Source of the DNA: JBFWRK01 sp050248955
GTDB lineage: Bacteria > Actinomycetota > Acidimicrobiia > Acidimicrobiales > Ilumatobacteraceae
Reading direction: 5' to 3'
NCBI GenBank assembly: GCA_050248955.1
Contig: JBFWRK010000012.1
Coordinates: 62,001 to 126,000 of the forward strand
DNA length: 64,000 bases
Shown: piece by piece, positions 16,667-28,504 of the stretch
Numbering within the stretch: the first letter of the stretch is position 1
Layout: every line of letters starts with the position of its first letter
Translations under genes and position numbers: made by a program
Notes under the pieces: generated by a model
What the model was told of the DNA's origin: nothing
What the model saw: only the letters and a program-made list of their open reading frames with translations
The model's database searches: none

Positions 16667-17482
16667 TCAGCCGTGGAGCTCTGCCAGTTCCTCTTTGGAC
16701 ACTTCGGCGGGCATCTTGCCCACGATGATCATCGCCAAGACCTCGTCCATCGTCACGTCGGCCTTGTTCACGGTTCCGACGAGCTTGCCCTGGAGCATCA
16801 CGCTGATCCGGTCGGCGAGATCGAACACGTCGTGGATGTCGTGGCTGATCAGGAAGATCCCGATCCCCTCCGATTTCAGCTGGCCGATGAGGTCGCGCAC
16901 CTGGGCGGTCTCGGCCGGCCCCAGGGCGGCGGTGGGCTCGTCCATGATGAGGATCCTGGCGTTGAAGTGGACCGCTCGGGCGATCGCCACCGACTGACGC
17001 TGCCCGCCCGAGAGCGACTTCACCGGCGTCTGCAGGTTCGTGAACCTCGGGTTCAACCGCTGCATCACCTTCTGGGTCGCCGAGTCCATCGCCGAGTCGT
17101 CGAGCGCTCCTGAACGGGTGCACAGCTCGCGCCCGAGGAAGACGTTTCCTGCCGCGTCGATGTTGTCGGCGAGAGCCAGCTTCTGGTAGATGACCTCGAC
17201 ACCGTGGAGCCGCGCGTCACGAGGGTTGTGGATCGCGATGAGCTCGCCGTCGATGCGGATCTCGCCCGAGTCGGCGGCGTGCGCCCCGGACAGCGTGTGC
17301 ATCAGCGTCGACTTGCCCGCGCCGTTCCCACCGACGAGGGCGACGACCTCACCCGGGTACAGGTCGACCGTGACGCCGTCGACGGCATGGAGGCCGCCGA
17401 ACGCCACTCGGATGTCGCGCAGCTCGACGAGCGGCGCGCGTGTTGCTGCGTCCGGCCCTGTCGTGGTGGATGGATCGCTCAT
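16667..17482 (-). CDS. Sugar ABC importer ATP-binding subunit (half-size, FrcA/XylG-like)
   Basis: 271 residues from ATG at 17482. Walker A GGNGAGKST, Q-loop EVIYQKLALADNIDAAGNVFLGRE, signature LSGGQRQSVAIARA, Walker B ILIMDEPTAALG and switch ISHDIHDVFDLADRISVM. The NVFLGRE segment is characteristic of ribose/xylose-type ATPases. Those usually carry two fused ATPase domains (about 500 residues); this one has a single domain, as in FrcA-type systems, so it would act as a homodimer. Follows the permease by 26 bp. Confidence 0.88.
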   Translation of the reverse strand: MSDPSTTTGPDAATRAPLVELRDIRVAFGGLHAVDGVTVDLYPGEVVALVGGNGAGKSTLMHTLSGAHAADSGEIRIDGELIAIHNPRDARLHGVEVIYQKLALADNIDAAGNVFLGRELCTRSGALDDSAMDSATQKVMQRLNPRFTNLQTPVKSLSGGQRQSVAIARAVHFNARILIMDEPTAALGPAETAQVRDLIGQLKSEGIGIFLISHDIHDVFDLADRISVMLQGKLVGTVNKADVTMDEVLAMIIVGKMPAEVSKEELAELHG

Positions 17483-17508
17483 GATCGTCGCCGCTCCTCT
17501 CGCCGTGA

Positions 17509-18843
17509 CTATGGCCGGCCGGTCTGGATGATGATCGCCGAGACGAGGAGGCCCGCGCTGAGCGCACCGATGACGCCGGCCCGCCGACCCGCCCGGAGCG
17601 CTGCATCGATGGCGACGGCGGTGACCAGCACCACGCCGACCACGATGTCCTGCGACGGTGAGTCGATCCCGACCACCACCATGCCGGAGCGCAGCGACTG
17701 CATGACGACTGCTCCCAGGACTGCCCCGGGGATCGTCCCGACGCCGCCGGAGAAGGATGTCCCGCCGATCACGGCGGCGGAGATGACGTCGAGCTCGTTC
17801 TGTATGCCGAGGTTGGTGACCGCCGCGTTGAGCCGTGCCGTCTGTACCGCAGCGCTGATCGCGCACAGGACACCCATGAGGACGAACGTGAACATGACGG
17901 TCCGGCGGGTGTTGATGCCGCCGAGCTCTGCCGCTTCCGGATTGCCACCGTAGGCGTACACGTAGCGGCCGAAGCGCCGGCGGCGGGCCAGGTAGGTCAT
18001 CACCAGCGTCACCGCGACCAGGATCACCACGGGGTAGGCCACGCCGGTCGGCTTCCCGGTGATCGGCGAGGGGTAGCGATTCGCGATCCGCCAGATCACG
18101 CCGATGACGGCCGCACCCCCGAGGGCGCCGATCCCGACATCGACCCACATCGGACGGAGCGGGAGGTCGTAGCGAAGCCGGCGGCGGCGCGCGAGGGACA
18201 TGCTGAGCGCGATGCCGACGCACGCAAGGAGCGCCAGCGCCCAGCTCTTCCATTCACCGAGCGAGCCACGCGAACCGCCGCCGAGCAACTGGAACGTCTT
18301 GTCGAGCGGAGCCAGGGTCTGCCCCTGCTTGAAGCGGAAGATGAGCCCGCGCCAGACCAGGAACCCCCCGAGCGTGACGATGAACGCGGGCACCCCGACG
18401 TAGGCCACGATGTAGCCCTGCACGCCTCCGATGACGGCGCCGAGCAGGAGGCCCACCGCGAGTGCGGCGACCCACGTGTACCACCGGTCCAGGCCGAGGT
18501 CCAACGTCTTCGGGATCCACTCCCGCTGGACCATCGCCATCACGTACCCGAGGAAGCCGAGCACCGCCCCGACCGACAGATCGATGTTGCGGGACACGAT
18601 GATCAGGACCATGCCGGTGGCCATGATCGCGATCGAAGCGCTCTGGACCGACAGGTTCCACAGGTTGCGCGCGGTCAGGAAGTCCCCACCCGAGAGGATG
18701 TGGAACCCGATCCAGATGACCCCCAAGCCGATCAGCATGCCGAACAGGCGGGTGTCGATCTCAGTCGACGCGAGCACTTCGCGCCACGACCGAGCGGGTT
18801 TCTCGGTCGAGACGCTCGACGAGCCCGTTCGTGCCTCAATCAT
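17509..18843 (-). CDS. Sugar ABC importer permease (XylH/RbsC family)
   Basis: 444 residues from ATG at 18843 (a GTG 6 nt upstream is in frame; GAGAGAG precedes both). About ten hydrophobic segments. Family marks: SRNIDLSVGAVLGFLGYVMAM, VPAFIVTLGGFLVWRGLIF, YAYGGNPEAAELGGINTRR and SAAVIGGTSFSGGVGTIPGAVLGAVVMQSL. A larger cytoplasmic/membrane insertion around residues 185-270 makes it longer than RbsC and closer to XylH. Works with the binding protein and ATPase to import a pentose-like sugar. Confidence 0.88.
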   Translation of the reverse strand: MIEARTGSSSVSTEKPARSWREVLASTEIDTRLFGMLIGLGVIWIGFHILSGGDFLTARNLWNLSVQSASIAIMATGMVLIIVSRNIDLSVGAVLGFLGYVMAMVQREWIPKTLDLGLDRWYTWVAALAVGLLLGAVIGGVQGYIVAYVGVPAFIVTLGGFLVWRGLIFRFKQGQTLAPLDKTFQLLGGGSRGSLGEWKSWALALLACVGIALSMSLARRRRLRYDLPLRPMWVDVGIGALGGAAVIGVIWRIANRYPSPITGKPTGVAYPVVILVAVTLVMTYLARRRRFGRYVYAYGGNPEAAELGGINTRRTVMFTFVLMGVLCAISAAVQTARLNAAVTNLGIQNELDVISAAVIGGTSFSGGVGTIPGAVLGAVVMQSLRSGMVVVGIDSPSQDIVVGVVLVTAVAIDAALRAGRRAGVIGALSAGLLVSAIIIQTGRP

Positions 18844-18879
18844 CGTCACGCTCTCTCATCAGGAATGACTCGTGGTGCG

Positions 18880-18919
18880 GGCGTGCCCCCCGTCCGAGCA
18901 CTCGAACGGGGGGCACGCC
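18880..18919 (-). other. Strong GC-rich hairpin between binding-protein and permease genes
   Basis: A 14-bp perfect stem (GGCGTGCCCCCCGT pairing with its complement), then one mismatch, then 4 more pairs and a 2-nt loop. It lies in the transcribed 100-bp gap after the binding-protein stop. No U-run follows on the minus strand, so it is more likely an mRNA-stabilising or attenuating stem than a complete intrinsic terminator; it would raise binding protein over permease. Confidence 0.7.
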
Positions 18920-18942
18920 TGGGAAATGTCGCTGTGAGTGGG

Positions 18943-20052
18943 TCAGCCGCAGACGGATACTGAGCCGGCTTCCACGCCCTCGCAGAGCGTGGCCTGGTCG
19001 ATCCAACCGGCGTCGAGCACCACGTTGAGGTTGTCCTGGGTGATGGCCTGTGGCGTGAGCAGGATCGACGTGACGTCGACGCCACCCGGGGTCGTGAACG
19101 GCGCCGTGCCGCTGACTGCCGCGGCGTCGGGGTTCGCGCACAGCTGGACCGCCGCTTCGCCGGCGGCCGTGCCGAGCTCGCGGGCGTCCTTCCAGACGTC
19201 GACCGTCTGGGTGCCGAGCGCGACCCGGTTGAGCGCTGCTGCGTCACCGTCCTGACCGGACACGGGGATCTTGCCTGCCAGGCCCTGGGCCTCGAGGGCT
19301 GCCACGACGCCGCCGGCCATGCCGTCGTTCTCGGAGAGAACTGCGTCGATCTCGTTGTTCTCGGCGGTCAGGAACTGCTCCATCTGGGTCTGCGCGATCG
19401 CGGGGTCCCAGTTGTCCGTGTATGTCTCGCCGACGATCTCGATGTCGCCCGCGGCCACTGCTTCACCGATGACTTCCTCGTAGCCGGCTCGCAGGAAGTC
19501 GGCGTTCGCGTCGGCCGAGTTGCCCTTGATGATGACGTACTTGCCGGTCGGCACTGCGGCGAAGACCGCCTCGGCCTCCATCCGCCCGACCTCGACGTTG
19601 TCGAAGGTGATGTACAGGGCGTTCTCGTCCTCGATCAGGCGGTCGTAGGCGATGACCGGTACACCGTTCGCGATCGCGGCGGCGACCGACGGCTTGATGG
19701 CCGTCCCGTCCTGGGCGAGGACCACGAGCACGTTGGCGCCTTGGGACATCAGGTTCTCCAAGTTGCTGGCCTGCGTCTCGGCCGACGACTTGGCGTCGTT
19801 CGACACATAGGTGCCGCCCCCGGCCTCGATGGCTGCCTTGAGTGCCGGTTCGTCCCACTTCGCCCAGCGTTCCTCCTGGTAGTTGTTCCAGGAGACGCCG
19901 ACGACGCAGTCGCCGCCGCCCGCCGCGCCAGCGGCGGTCGTCTCGGCGCCTCCGGCTGACGTGTCAGCGGTCTCGGCGTCGTCGTCGTCGCCGCATGCGG
20001 CGAAGATCAGCGCCGCACCCACTGCGACCGCTGCCAGCTGTCGTACTCGCAT
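18943..20052 (-). CDS. Sugar-binding lipoprotein of the ABC importer (XylF/RbsB type)
   Basis: 369 residues. A lipoprotein signal ends at ALIFAAC with Cys20, followed by a Asp/Gly/Ala/Thr-rich linker. The mature part is a type I periplasmic-binding fold: CVVGVSWNNYQEERW, GANVLVVLAQDGTAIKPSVAAAIANGVPVIAYDRLI, GRMEAEAVFAA, KYVIIKGNSADANADFLRAGYEEV, DAVLSENDGMAGGVVAALEAQG. The YDRLI and GNSADANA pieces match D-xylose-binding proteins, so xylose or a related pentose is the best guess. Start fixed by GAGGGGGAGC upstream of the ATG at 20052. First gene of the importer operon. Confidence 0.9.
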   Translation of the reverse strand: MRVRQLAAVAVGAALIFAACGDDDDAETADTSAGGAETTAAGAAGGGDCVVGVSWNNYQEERWAKWDEPALKAAIEAGGGTYVSNDAKSSAETQASNLENLMSQGANVLVVLAQDGTAIKPSVAAAIANGVPVIAYDRLIEDENALYITFDNVEVGRMEAEAVFAAVPTGKYVIIKGNSADANADFLRAGYEEVIGEAVAAGDIEIVGETYTDNWDPAIAQTQMEQFLTAENNEIDAVLSENDGMAGGVVAALEAQGLAGKIPVSGQDGDAAALNRVALGTQTVDVWKDARELGTAAGEAAVQLCANPDAAAVSGTAPFTTPGGVDVTSILLTPQAITQDNLNVVLDAGWIDQATLCEGVEAGSVSVCG

Positions 20053-20304
20053 AATGAGCTCCCCCTCTTGTGAGCGTGTGCCGCACCTCGTCGTTGGACG
20101 CGCAAGCGCCCGAACTCTATAACTCCTCTGGGCGGTGGTGATGCATCGGTGCAGCGCGCTCGCTCGCGGCGGTTGCTGGCCAGCGCGCACGACGTGCGCG
20201 ACCGGTGATCGGTGCCGGGTCCTGCTGCGCGCTCCTTGTGCTTCAATCGAACCGTGTCCGAGCTGCCTCTCGCCCCGGGCCCTGGACATCGGAGGAGCAA
20301 CGCG

Positions 20305-21690
20305 ATGACCCGCCGAACGAGAGCGCTGCTGAGCGATGTCGCGCTGCCCGACTTCGGGATGCCCGACGCGGAACCGCTCCTGCCGGCAGCCATCTACGTG
20401 GACCGCCTGGCTCGGCTCCGCGCGGCGATGCAGGCGCGCGGCTACGACCACCTCGTCGTCTGGGGCGATCGGGAGCACAGCGCGAACATCGCCTATCTCA
20501 CCGGGTTCGACCCACGGTTCGAAGAAGCAGTGCTGATCGTGGGGACGACGACTGATCCGGCGATCCTCGTCGGCAACGAGTGCGCTGCCCTGGCGGATGC
20601 GGCGCCGTTGCCGATGCGATCGGTCCGGTTCCAGGACCTCAGCCTGCCCGGCCAGCCGCGGGACAGGTCGGAGCCGTTGCCCGAGATCCTGAGCGACGAA
20701 GGCATCGGGCCCGGCAGCCGGGTCGGGGTCGTCGGTTGGAAGACGTACTCGAGCCGCGAGACGATCGAGGCGCCCTCGTTCCTCGTCGACGAGCTGAGAC
20801 GCGCCACCGGTCACGCCGGGCTGGTGGAGAACGCGACCGACCTGCTCATCGATGCAGCCGACGGGCTCCGTGTGATCAACGAGGTCGAGCAGCTCGCGGC
20901 GTTCGAGTGGGCCGCCTGCCAGACCTCCCGCGGCGTGACCGGCGTGCTGACCGGTCTGCAACCCGGCATGACCGAACGGGAGGCCGCTCAGCTGCTCCGG
21001 TGGAACGGCGCGCCGCTCTCGTGCCACCTCATGCTCACCGCCGGCCCGAGGGCGAGGTACGGGCTGCTGAGTCCCGGCGACCGGCCGATCGCGCGGGGCG
21101 ATCCGTTCACGATCGCGTTCGGGATCTGGGGGGCGCTGAACTGCCGGGCCGGGTTCGTCGTCGAGGACGAGGCCGAGCTGCCCGAAGGCACGCAGGACTA
21201 CGTCGAACGCCTCGTCGCGCCGTACTTCGAAGCGGTCGCCGAGTGGTACGGGGCGCTCCACGTCGGCCAGGTGGGCGGCGAGCTCCAGGCCATCGTCGAT
21301 CGCCACCTGGGCGACCCGTTCTTCGGGATCTCGCTCAACCCCGGGCATCAGCTCCACCTCGACGAGTGGGTGAACTCGCCGGTGTTCCCGGGCTCGAGGA
21401 TCGAGCTGCGATCAGGGATGGCGCTCCAGTGCGACATCATCCCGGCGACCGGCACGCCGTACTTCACGACGAACATCGAAGACGGCGTGGCGCTGGCGGA
21501 CGAGTCCTTGCGCGCCGCGTTCTCCGCTGCACATCCGGAGGCCTGGGCACGGATCGAGGCCCGCCGCCGCTTCATGACGGACACCCTCGGCATCGACCTG
21601 CACCCGGACGTGCTCCCGTTCTCGAACCTCGCCGCGCACCTCCCACCGCTCCTGCTCCGGGCCGACCGGGCGATGACTGTCGCCCGCTGA
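20305..21690 (+). CDS. M24 (creatinase/prolidase-like) protein with altered metal site
   Basis: 461 residues; start fixed by GGAGGAGCAAC before ATG 20305. The N-terminal half is a creatinase-N-like domain (RLARLRAAMQARGYDHLVVWGDREHSANIAYLTGFD). The C-terminal half follows the pita-bread pattern (EWAACQTSRGVTGVLTGLQPGMTEREAAQLL ... NPGHQLHLDEW ... IELRSGMALQCDIIPATG ... NIEDGVALADESL). The two Asp of the usual D(x)nD metal pair appear as A and R in FTIAFGIWGALNCRAGF, and the Glu of the usual EP is Asp, so metal-dependent peptidase activity is doubtful; a creatinase-like hydrolase or non-enzymatic role is possible. Divergent from the sugar operon. Confidence 0.75.
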   Translation: MTRRTRALLSDVALPDFGMPDAEPLLPAAIYVDRLARLRAAMQARGYDHLVVWGDREHSANIAYLTGFDPRFEEAVLIVGTTTDPAILVGNECAALADAAPLPMRSVRFQDLSLPGQPRDRSEPLPEILSDEGIGPGSRVGVVGWKTYSSRETIEAPSFLVDELRRATGHAGLVENATDLLIDAADGLRVINEVEQLAAFEWAACQTSRGVTGVLTGLQPGMTEREAAQLLRWNGAPLSCHLMLTAGPRARYGLLSPGDRPIARGDPFTIAFGIWGALNCRAGFVVEDEAELPEGTQDYVERLVAPYFEAVAEWYGALHVGQVGGELQAIVDRHLGDPFFGISLNPGHQLHLDEWVNSPVFPGSRIELRSGMALQCDIIPATGTPYFTTNIEDGVALADESLRAAFSAAHPEAWARIEARRRFMTDTLGIDLHPDVLPFSNLAAHLPPLLLRADRAMTVAR

Positions 21691-21749
21691 TCCGTACCGC
21701 AGTGCGGCAGTGCGGCTGGCTGTCGAACCAGTGCGATCTCCGCTCGCCC

Positions 21750-21768
21750 CCGGACATCTCGTGTCCGG
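21750..21768. terminator. Stem-loop between convergent genes
   Basis: CCGGACA-TCTCG-TGTCCGG, a 7-bp perfect stem in the 91-bp gap between the M24 gene and the DUF3703 gene stop. No clear T-run, so a bidirectional terminator is likely but not certain. Confidence 0.45.
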
Positions 21769-21781
21769 CGATGAGCAGAGA

Positions 21782-22188
21782 TCAGGTGGGTAGGTCGAGC
21801 ACGGCACGGAGGTCGGCTGCGATCGGCATCGGCGCAGTGGCGCTGACGTTCGAGCCGCCTGTGTTGCCGACGGGGTACCGCCTGCTCGCGGAACCGGGGC
21901 CGGCGACCGCGAGACGCACGAGCTGTCCGGCGATCTCGCGCATGTCGCGGTGGCGTATCCCGACCGCCAGCATCGCGAGGTGGGTGCGGACGTGTGCCGC
22001 GGGCAGCGGCTGGCTGAGGACGTGAGCCCGTTCGAGGTGGGTCCACTCCGCGTCGGCATCGCCGCGAGCTCTGGCATGGCGGGACACGTCGATCTCCGCG
22101 GTCCACGCCACTCGGAGTGCGTACTTGTCGTGGGGTTTGGGCTGCTTGGGCAGGGCGGGCATTGCGTTTCCCTTCATCGAGATGTCGT

Positions 22189-22192
<4 letters not shown>
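21782..22192 (-). CDS. DUF3703 family protein of the copper operon
   Basis: 136 residues. The family pattern is visible: WTHLERAHVLSQPLPAAHVRTHLAMLAVGIRHRDMREIAGQLVRLAVAGPGS, rich in His and Arg. Its ATG at 22192 overlaps the CopA stop (ATGA), so it is translated with the copper pump. DUF3703 genes are often beside metal-resistance genes; the molecular role is unknown. Convergent with the M24 gene. Confidence 0.78.
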
Positions 22193-24477
<2,285 letters not shown>

Positions 24478-24480
24478 GGC

Positions 24481-25344
24481 TCAGTGCTCCATGTCGTTGG
24501 CACCGGTGACGGTGCCCTGGTCGAGGGTGAAGGCGGCGGTGCGGACGACACCGTCGTGCTGGAAGTCGAAGAACAGGCCGTAGCGACCGGCGGCGTCGAG
24601 GGCTGCGTCGAACGTGACGGTCCCATCGGCGGGCGGGCCGAAGTCGTGGCCGTCGTCGACGGGGTGGACGTGGGCGTAGGCGAGGTCGCCGGTGCGGATC
24701 GCGACGAGGTGGCCGTTCGCGCCCAGGTACGGCTCGAGGTCGGCCACCGGCCGGCTGGCGCGTGTGACGGTGAGGGAGGCGATGACCTCGCCGCCGTCGC
24801 CACGTTCGGTGGCGAGGGTGACCTGGTAGCCGTCGACGACCGAGGTGGCGTCCGGTTCCGGGAGCTGCCTGGGGTCGTACTCTCCGGCGACGCCGAGGTC
24901 GGTACCGAGCGCGAGCCGTGGCCCGTCGGCAACCTGGAAGTCGGCGATTGCCCGATAGGAGCCGGGCGGGAGCGCATCGAGCTCGACGGTCCACGTCCCG
25001 TTGTCCGCGAGTGTGGGGTGGACGTGCTGGTAGTGGGTGAGCTCCCTGTTGACGACGATCAGGTGGAGGTCTCGTTCGTGGACGGGCGCGAACCGCGTCG
25101 TCGGGTTGCCGTCGGGGTCGAGCACCCGGAAGCGGAACGTGCCGCCAGCGGCACGCAGCACCGGGCTGTCGGGGGCCAACTGGTAGCCGTCGCGAGCCGA
25201 GACGACGCCTTGGCCGATCGGGGCAGGGGCTTCGGTTCGGGTGTCGGTCGGCTCGGGTCCGACCGTGGCCCCGACTCCTGCTCCGATCGCGACGGCTGCG
25301 ACCAGGACCACGGCGAAGCCGGCGATCCGAGTGGTGGTGTTCAT
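24481..25344 (-). CDS. Secreted His-rich protein of the copper operon
   Basis: 287 residues. An N-terminal hydrophobic segment (IAGFAVVLVAAVAIGAGVGATVG) is a signal or anchor. The rest is beta-rich with two His clusters, HYQHVHP (around 104) and AYAHVHPVDDGHDF (around 220), and FDFQHDG; these are candidate copper ligands. Proteins of this kind often precede CopA in actinobacteria and may bind copper outside the membrane. It ends 3 bp before the CopA start and is the first gene of the copper operon. Confidence 0.75.
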   Translation of the reverse strand: MNTTTRIAGFAVVLVAAVAIGAGVGATVGPEPTDTRTEAPAPIGQGVVSARDGYQLAPDSPVLRAAGGTFRFRVLDPDGNPTTRFAPVHERDLHLIVVNRELTHYQHVHPTLADNGTWTVELDALPPGSYRAIADFQVADGPRLALGTDLGVAGEYDPRQLPEPDATSVVDGYQVTLATERGDGGEVIASLTVTRASRPVADLEPYLGANGHLVAIRTGDLAYAHVHPVDDGHDFGPPADGTVTFDAALDAAGRYGLFFDFQHDGVVRTAAFTLDQGTVTGANDMEH

Positions 25345-25496
25345 GGCTGACTCCTTGGTCGAGCTGATGTCGTCAGGCTCGACCTAAGGGGTCCGACCAC
25401 ACATCGGGTGCCACCCCTCAGATCCGTGGCAGCGCGCCCAACCGAACGCGGCGATGGCAGCGCAACGCGACGCGTTGGTCTCCGTGTTCGGGAGGT

Positions 25497-28394
25497 TCAG
25501 GCGATCCCGATGCGCTGTGCGACCGCGGCGGCGGCGACCCGACTGGTGACCCCCAACTTGCGCAGGATGTTCGACACGTGCACGCTCGCCGTCTTCTCCG
25601 ACACGTACAGCGCCGCGCCGATCTGACGATTGGTGCGGCCGGCGGCAACCAGCGCCAGCACTTCCGCCTCCCTCGGTGTGAGCCCGAGGCGGTCGATCGA
25701 TCGGTCGTCGAGTGCGATGACCTCGGATGACTCGACGCTGATCCTGGTGCGCCGTGCCACGGCCTCGACGTCGGCGAGGAGTGAGGCTGCCCCGAGCTCC
25801 GACGCGAGACCGTGCGCCGCGCGAAGTGCTTCGGCGGCCCGCGCCGCGTCGCCGGCCGCGGCAGATGCCTCGGCTTCGCGGAGGCGGGCGATCGCGACGG
25901 ACCACGGGTCGCGCAACTGCTGCCAAGCAGCGGCTGCGGTCGCCCAGACGCCAGGCGCCGGCGGGCCCAGCAGCGTGAGCATCGCCCGCGCCTGCGCGAG
26001 GTGCGCCGCCGCCACCGCAGCGACGTCTGTTCCATCGGACCGCACGGCGAGCTCCGCCTGATCGATTCGCTCGGCAAGTCGTCCGGCCAGCTCGGTCACG
26101 TCGATCGGAACCCGCCGCGCTCGATCGTCCAACGCCTGTTCGACCGCGGCGCTGACGCCGAGCATCGCGAAGCGAACGGCCCACATCGACGAGGTGCCGA
26201 CGTTCGCCTCCCAGCCCCGCTCGGCCGAAACGGCCGCCTGGTGCCAATCACGCAGGATCAGATGCACCTCGCCGTACGCCGAGTCGACGAACGCCTGATG
26301 GAATGGGTCCACTGGTCTGGTCAGGGCTTCCGCAAGGTACGAGCGGGCGCGCTCACCCTCACCCTGCCGAGCAGCGAGCATCGCCGATACCAGGACGATG
26401 CGTGTCCGTCCGGCATTGAACGCGTCGATCCCGACACCGAGCCGGCTCGCGAGCACAGCCGAGGCCTCCCCCCAGCGACCGAGATGGATCAGACCCTCAG
26501 CGGCCTGCGCGTCGAAGTACGCGCCGAAGCTCCGATCGAGCCCAGCCAGGCGCGCGTCGGCTCCACCATCGAGCGCGACGCTCGCAGCTTCCTGATGCTC
26601 CCCCGCGCTCGACAAGGCGTTGACGAGATACAACGTCGCCAGCGCCCTCGTGTGGGTGCTCGGTACCGCTGCCACCGCCTCACGGCTCAGCCTGACGCCC
26701 GAGACCGGGTCACCGCTCGCCGCTCGAACTGCGCCGAGCACCCGTCGGGCCATCACCCACGCAGCCGGATCATCATCCGCCGTGAGGGCGACCTCGAGCG
26801 CGCGTTGGCACCATTCTTCGGCCGCCGCATATCGACCCTGCATCAGCTCCGCCTGGCCCAGACCAGCCATGGTTGCCGCGTCGCCCATGTCGCGCTCGTC
26901 CGCCAGGAGCGCAGCCGCGCGCTGGAACTCGACCGCGCTCTCCTCGAGGTTGCCTGACGCCCACAAGTAGCGGCCGAGGCGCTCATGACCCCACGCCTCA
27001 CCCCTGGGCGGGGTGCCGCAGCCGAACGCCTCTCGCGCCAGCTCGACGGCCCGCTCGTTGCCGACCGTACCGGTGGCCAGTTCCGCCGCCTGCCAGAGTC
27101 GGTTGCTCCGTCGCTCGAGCGCTGCAATGTCCCCGACGGCCTCCCACAGCTGGAAGGCGCGTTCCAGTTGCCGCAACGCGACCGCCGGAGCCACCGACTC
27201 AGCGGCGTCGGCTGCTGCGAGCAACGCCGAGAACGCGCCCGCCTGGTCGCCGGAACGGTCCAGATGAAATGCCAGCTGCCCCGCAGCGTCAGCGCCGGTC
27301 AACTGCGATCGGCCCGGCTCGGAGAGCGCGTCGGCGACACGCCGATGCAGTCGCTTTCGCTGTGACGGCAACAGCTCGCTGTAGACGACCTCACCGATCA
27401 GCGCGTGGCGGAACCGGTACGCGTCCGACTCCTTGTCGACCACGATCAGGCGAGCATCGATCGCCTGTCGAATGGCTTCCTCGACCTGCGCCTCGGTCAA
27501 CTCGGCGACCGAAGCGAGCAGGTCGTGAGATGCCTCGCTCCCGATCGTCGCCACGACGTCCAGCACGCTTCGACTCGAGGGCCGCAGCGAAGCGAGATCG
27601 GTGGAGATCAGATCTGACAGCACCTCGGGGATCTCGTCACCGTCGAGGTGCGCGGCGATCAGCTCCTCGGTGAAGAACGGGTTGCCCCCACCGCGAGTGA
27701 AGATCTCGTCGACGAGCGCGGAACCGGCCGGACCACCGGTGAGCGTGACGATTCGAGCCGCGACGTCGTCCCTGCCAAGGCCCGTCAGCTCGATGCGACG
27801 AACGTTCGGGAGCCGCGAGAGCTCGGCGAGTCGGCGCCGCTGCGCCGGGTTCGTGACGAGCTCGACCGACCGAAAGGTTCCGACGAGCACGACGTGCTCG
27901 TCGAGGAGATTGCGAGCGAGCAGCTCGAACAAGTCCCACGTTGCCGTGTCCGCCCAGTGCAGGTCCTCGATGCCGATCAACGCTGCACCGTCTCCGCCGA
28001 GTCGCCGCAGGAGCTCGAGCACGGGCACGAAGACACCGTCGAGCCCATCCCGTTGGCTCTCCGCCGTGATGGCCGGCGCGAGCCAGTGCGCAAACGACAT
28101 CAACCCTGCCGCATCGGCGAGCAACTCGGGTGAGGAACGCTGAACCTGACGAAGCAGATCGACGAGCGGCGCGAGTGGGATGACGTCGCCGCCGAGCTGC
28201 GCGGAGCGTCCCATGACGAGCGGAGCGTCCACGCGGGTGGCCGCCTCACTCAGCAGTGTCGTCTTCCCGATGCCTGCATCGCCACCGATCAGCACGACCG
28301 AAGGCATCCCGGTGCGCGCCTCGGACAGAGCTCGCTCGATCGAGGCGAGCTCGTCGGTGCGTCCCAAGAACTCGCGAGGTCGGGCTGGTTCCAT
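25497..28394 (-). CDS. Large ATP-binding LuxR-family regulator (LAL type)
   Basis: 965 residues from ATG at 28394; the longer frame above it is a shadow of the ChrA gene. N-terminal AAA/STAND ATPase: FLGRTDELASIERAL, Walker A GGDAGIGKT (38-46), IEDLHWADTATWDLFELLARNLL. The middle (about 370-880) is Ala-rich TPR-like helices. The C-terminus is a LuxR helix-turn-helix, LTPREAEVLALVAAGRTNRQIGAALYVSEKTASVHVSNILRKLGVTSR. Such MalT-like regulators bind an inducer and ATP before activating transcription. The target is unknown; the next gene downstream on the strand is the copper operon, 152 bp away. Confidence 0.88.
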   Translation of the reverse strand: MEPARPREFLGRTDELASIERALSEARTGMPSVVLIGGDAGIGKTTLLSEAATRVDAPLVMGRSAQLGGDVIPLAPLVDLLRQVQRSSPELLADAAGLMSFAHWLAPAITAESQRDGLDGVFVPVLELLRRLGGDGAALIGIEDLHWADTATWDLFELLARNLLDEHVVLVGTFRSVELVTNPAQRRRLAELSRLPNVRRIELTGLGRDDVAARIVTLTGGPAGSALVDEIFTRGGGNPFFTEELIAAHLDGDEIPEVLSDLISTDLASLRPSSRSVLDVVATIGSEASHDLLASVAELTEAQVEEAIRQAIDARLIVVDKESDAYRFRHALIGEVVYSELLPSQRKRLHRRVADALSEPGRSQLTGADAAGQLAFHLDRSGDQAGAFSALLAAADAAESVAPAVALRQLERAFQLWEAVGDIAALERRSNRLWQAAELATGTVGNERAVELAREAFGCGTPPRGEAWGHERLGRYLWASGNLEESAVEFQRAAALLADERDMGDAATMAGLGQAELMQGRYAAAEEWCQRALEVALTADDDPAAWVMARRVLGAVRAASGDPVSGVRLSREAVAAVPSTHTRALATLYLVNALSSAGEHQEAASVALDGGADARLAGLDRSFGAYFDAQAAEGLIHLGRWGEASAVLASRLGVGIDAFNAGRTRIVLVSAMLAARQGEGERARSYLAEALTRPVDPFHQAFVDSAYGEVHLILRDWHQAAVSAERGWEANVGTSSMWAVRFAMLGVSAAVEQALDDRARRVPIDVTELAGRLAERIDQAELAVRSDGTDVAAVAAAHLAQARAMLTLLGPPAPGVWATAAAAWQQLRDPWSVAIARLREAEASAAAGDAARAAEALRAAHGLASELGAASLLADVEAVARRTRISVESSEVIALDDRSIDRLGLTPREAEVLALVAAGRTNRQIGAALYVSEKTASVHVSNILRKLGVTSRVAAAAVAQRIGIA

Positions 28395-28504
28395 GGTGCG
28401 CCCAGTATCGCCACTGCCCGGACCAGTTCCGGCGACGCCCTCGTCGGCACGACGATCGACTGCCTCGCCGGGGCAGCGCCGAGATTCCGCTGCGCAGCTC
28501 TCGC

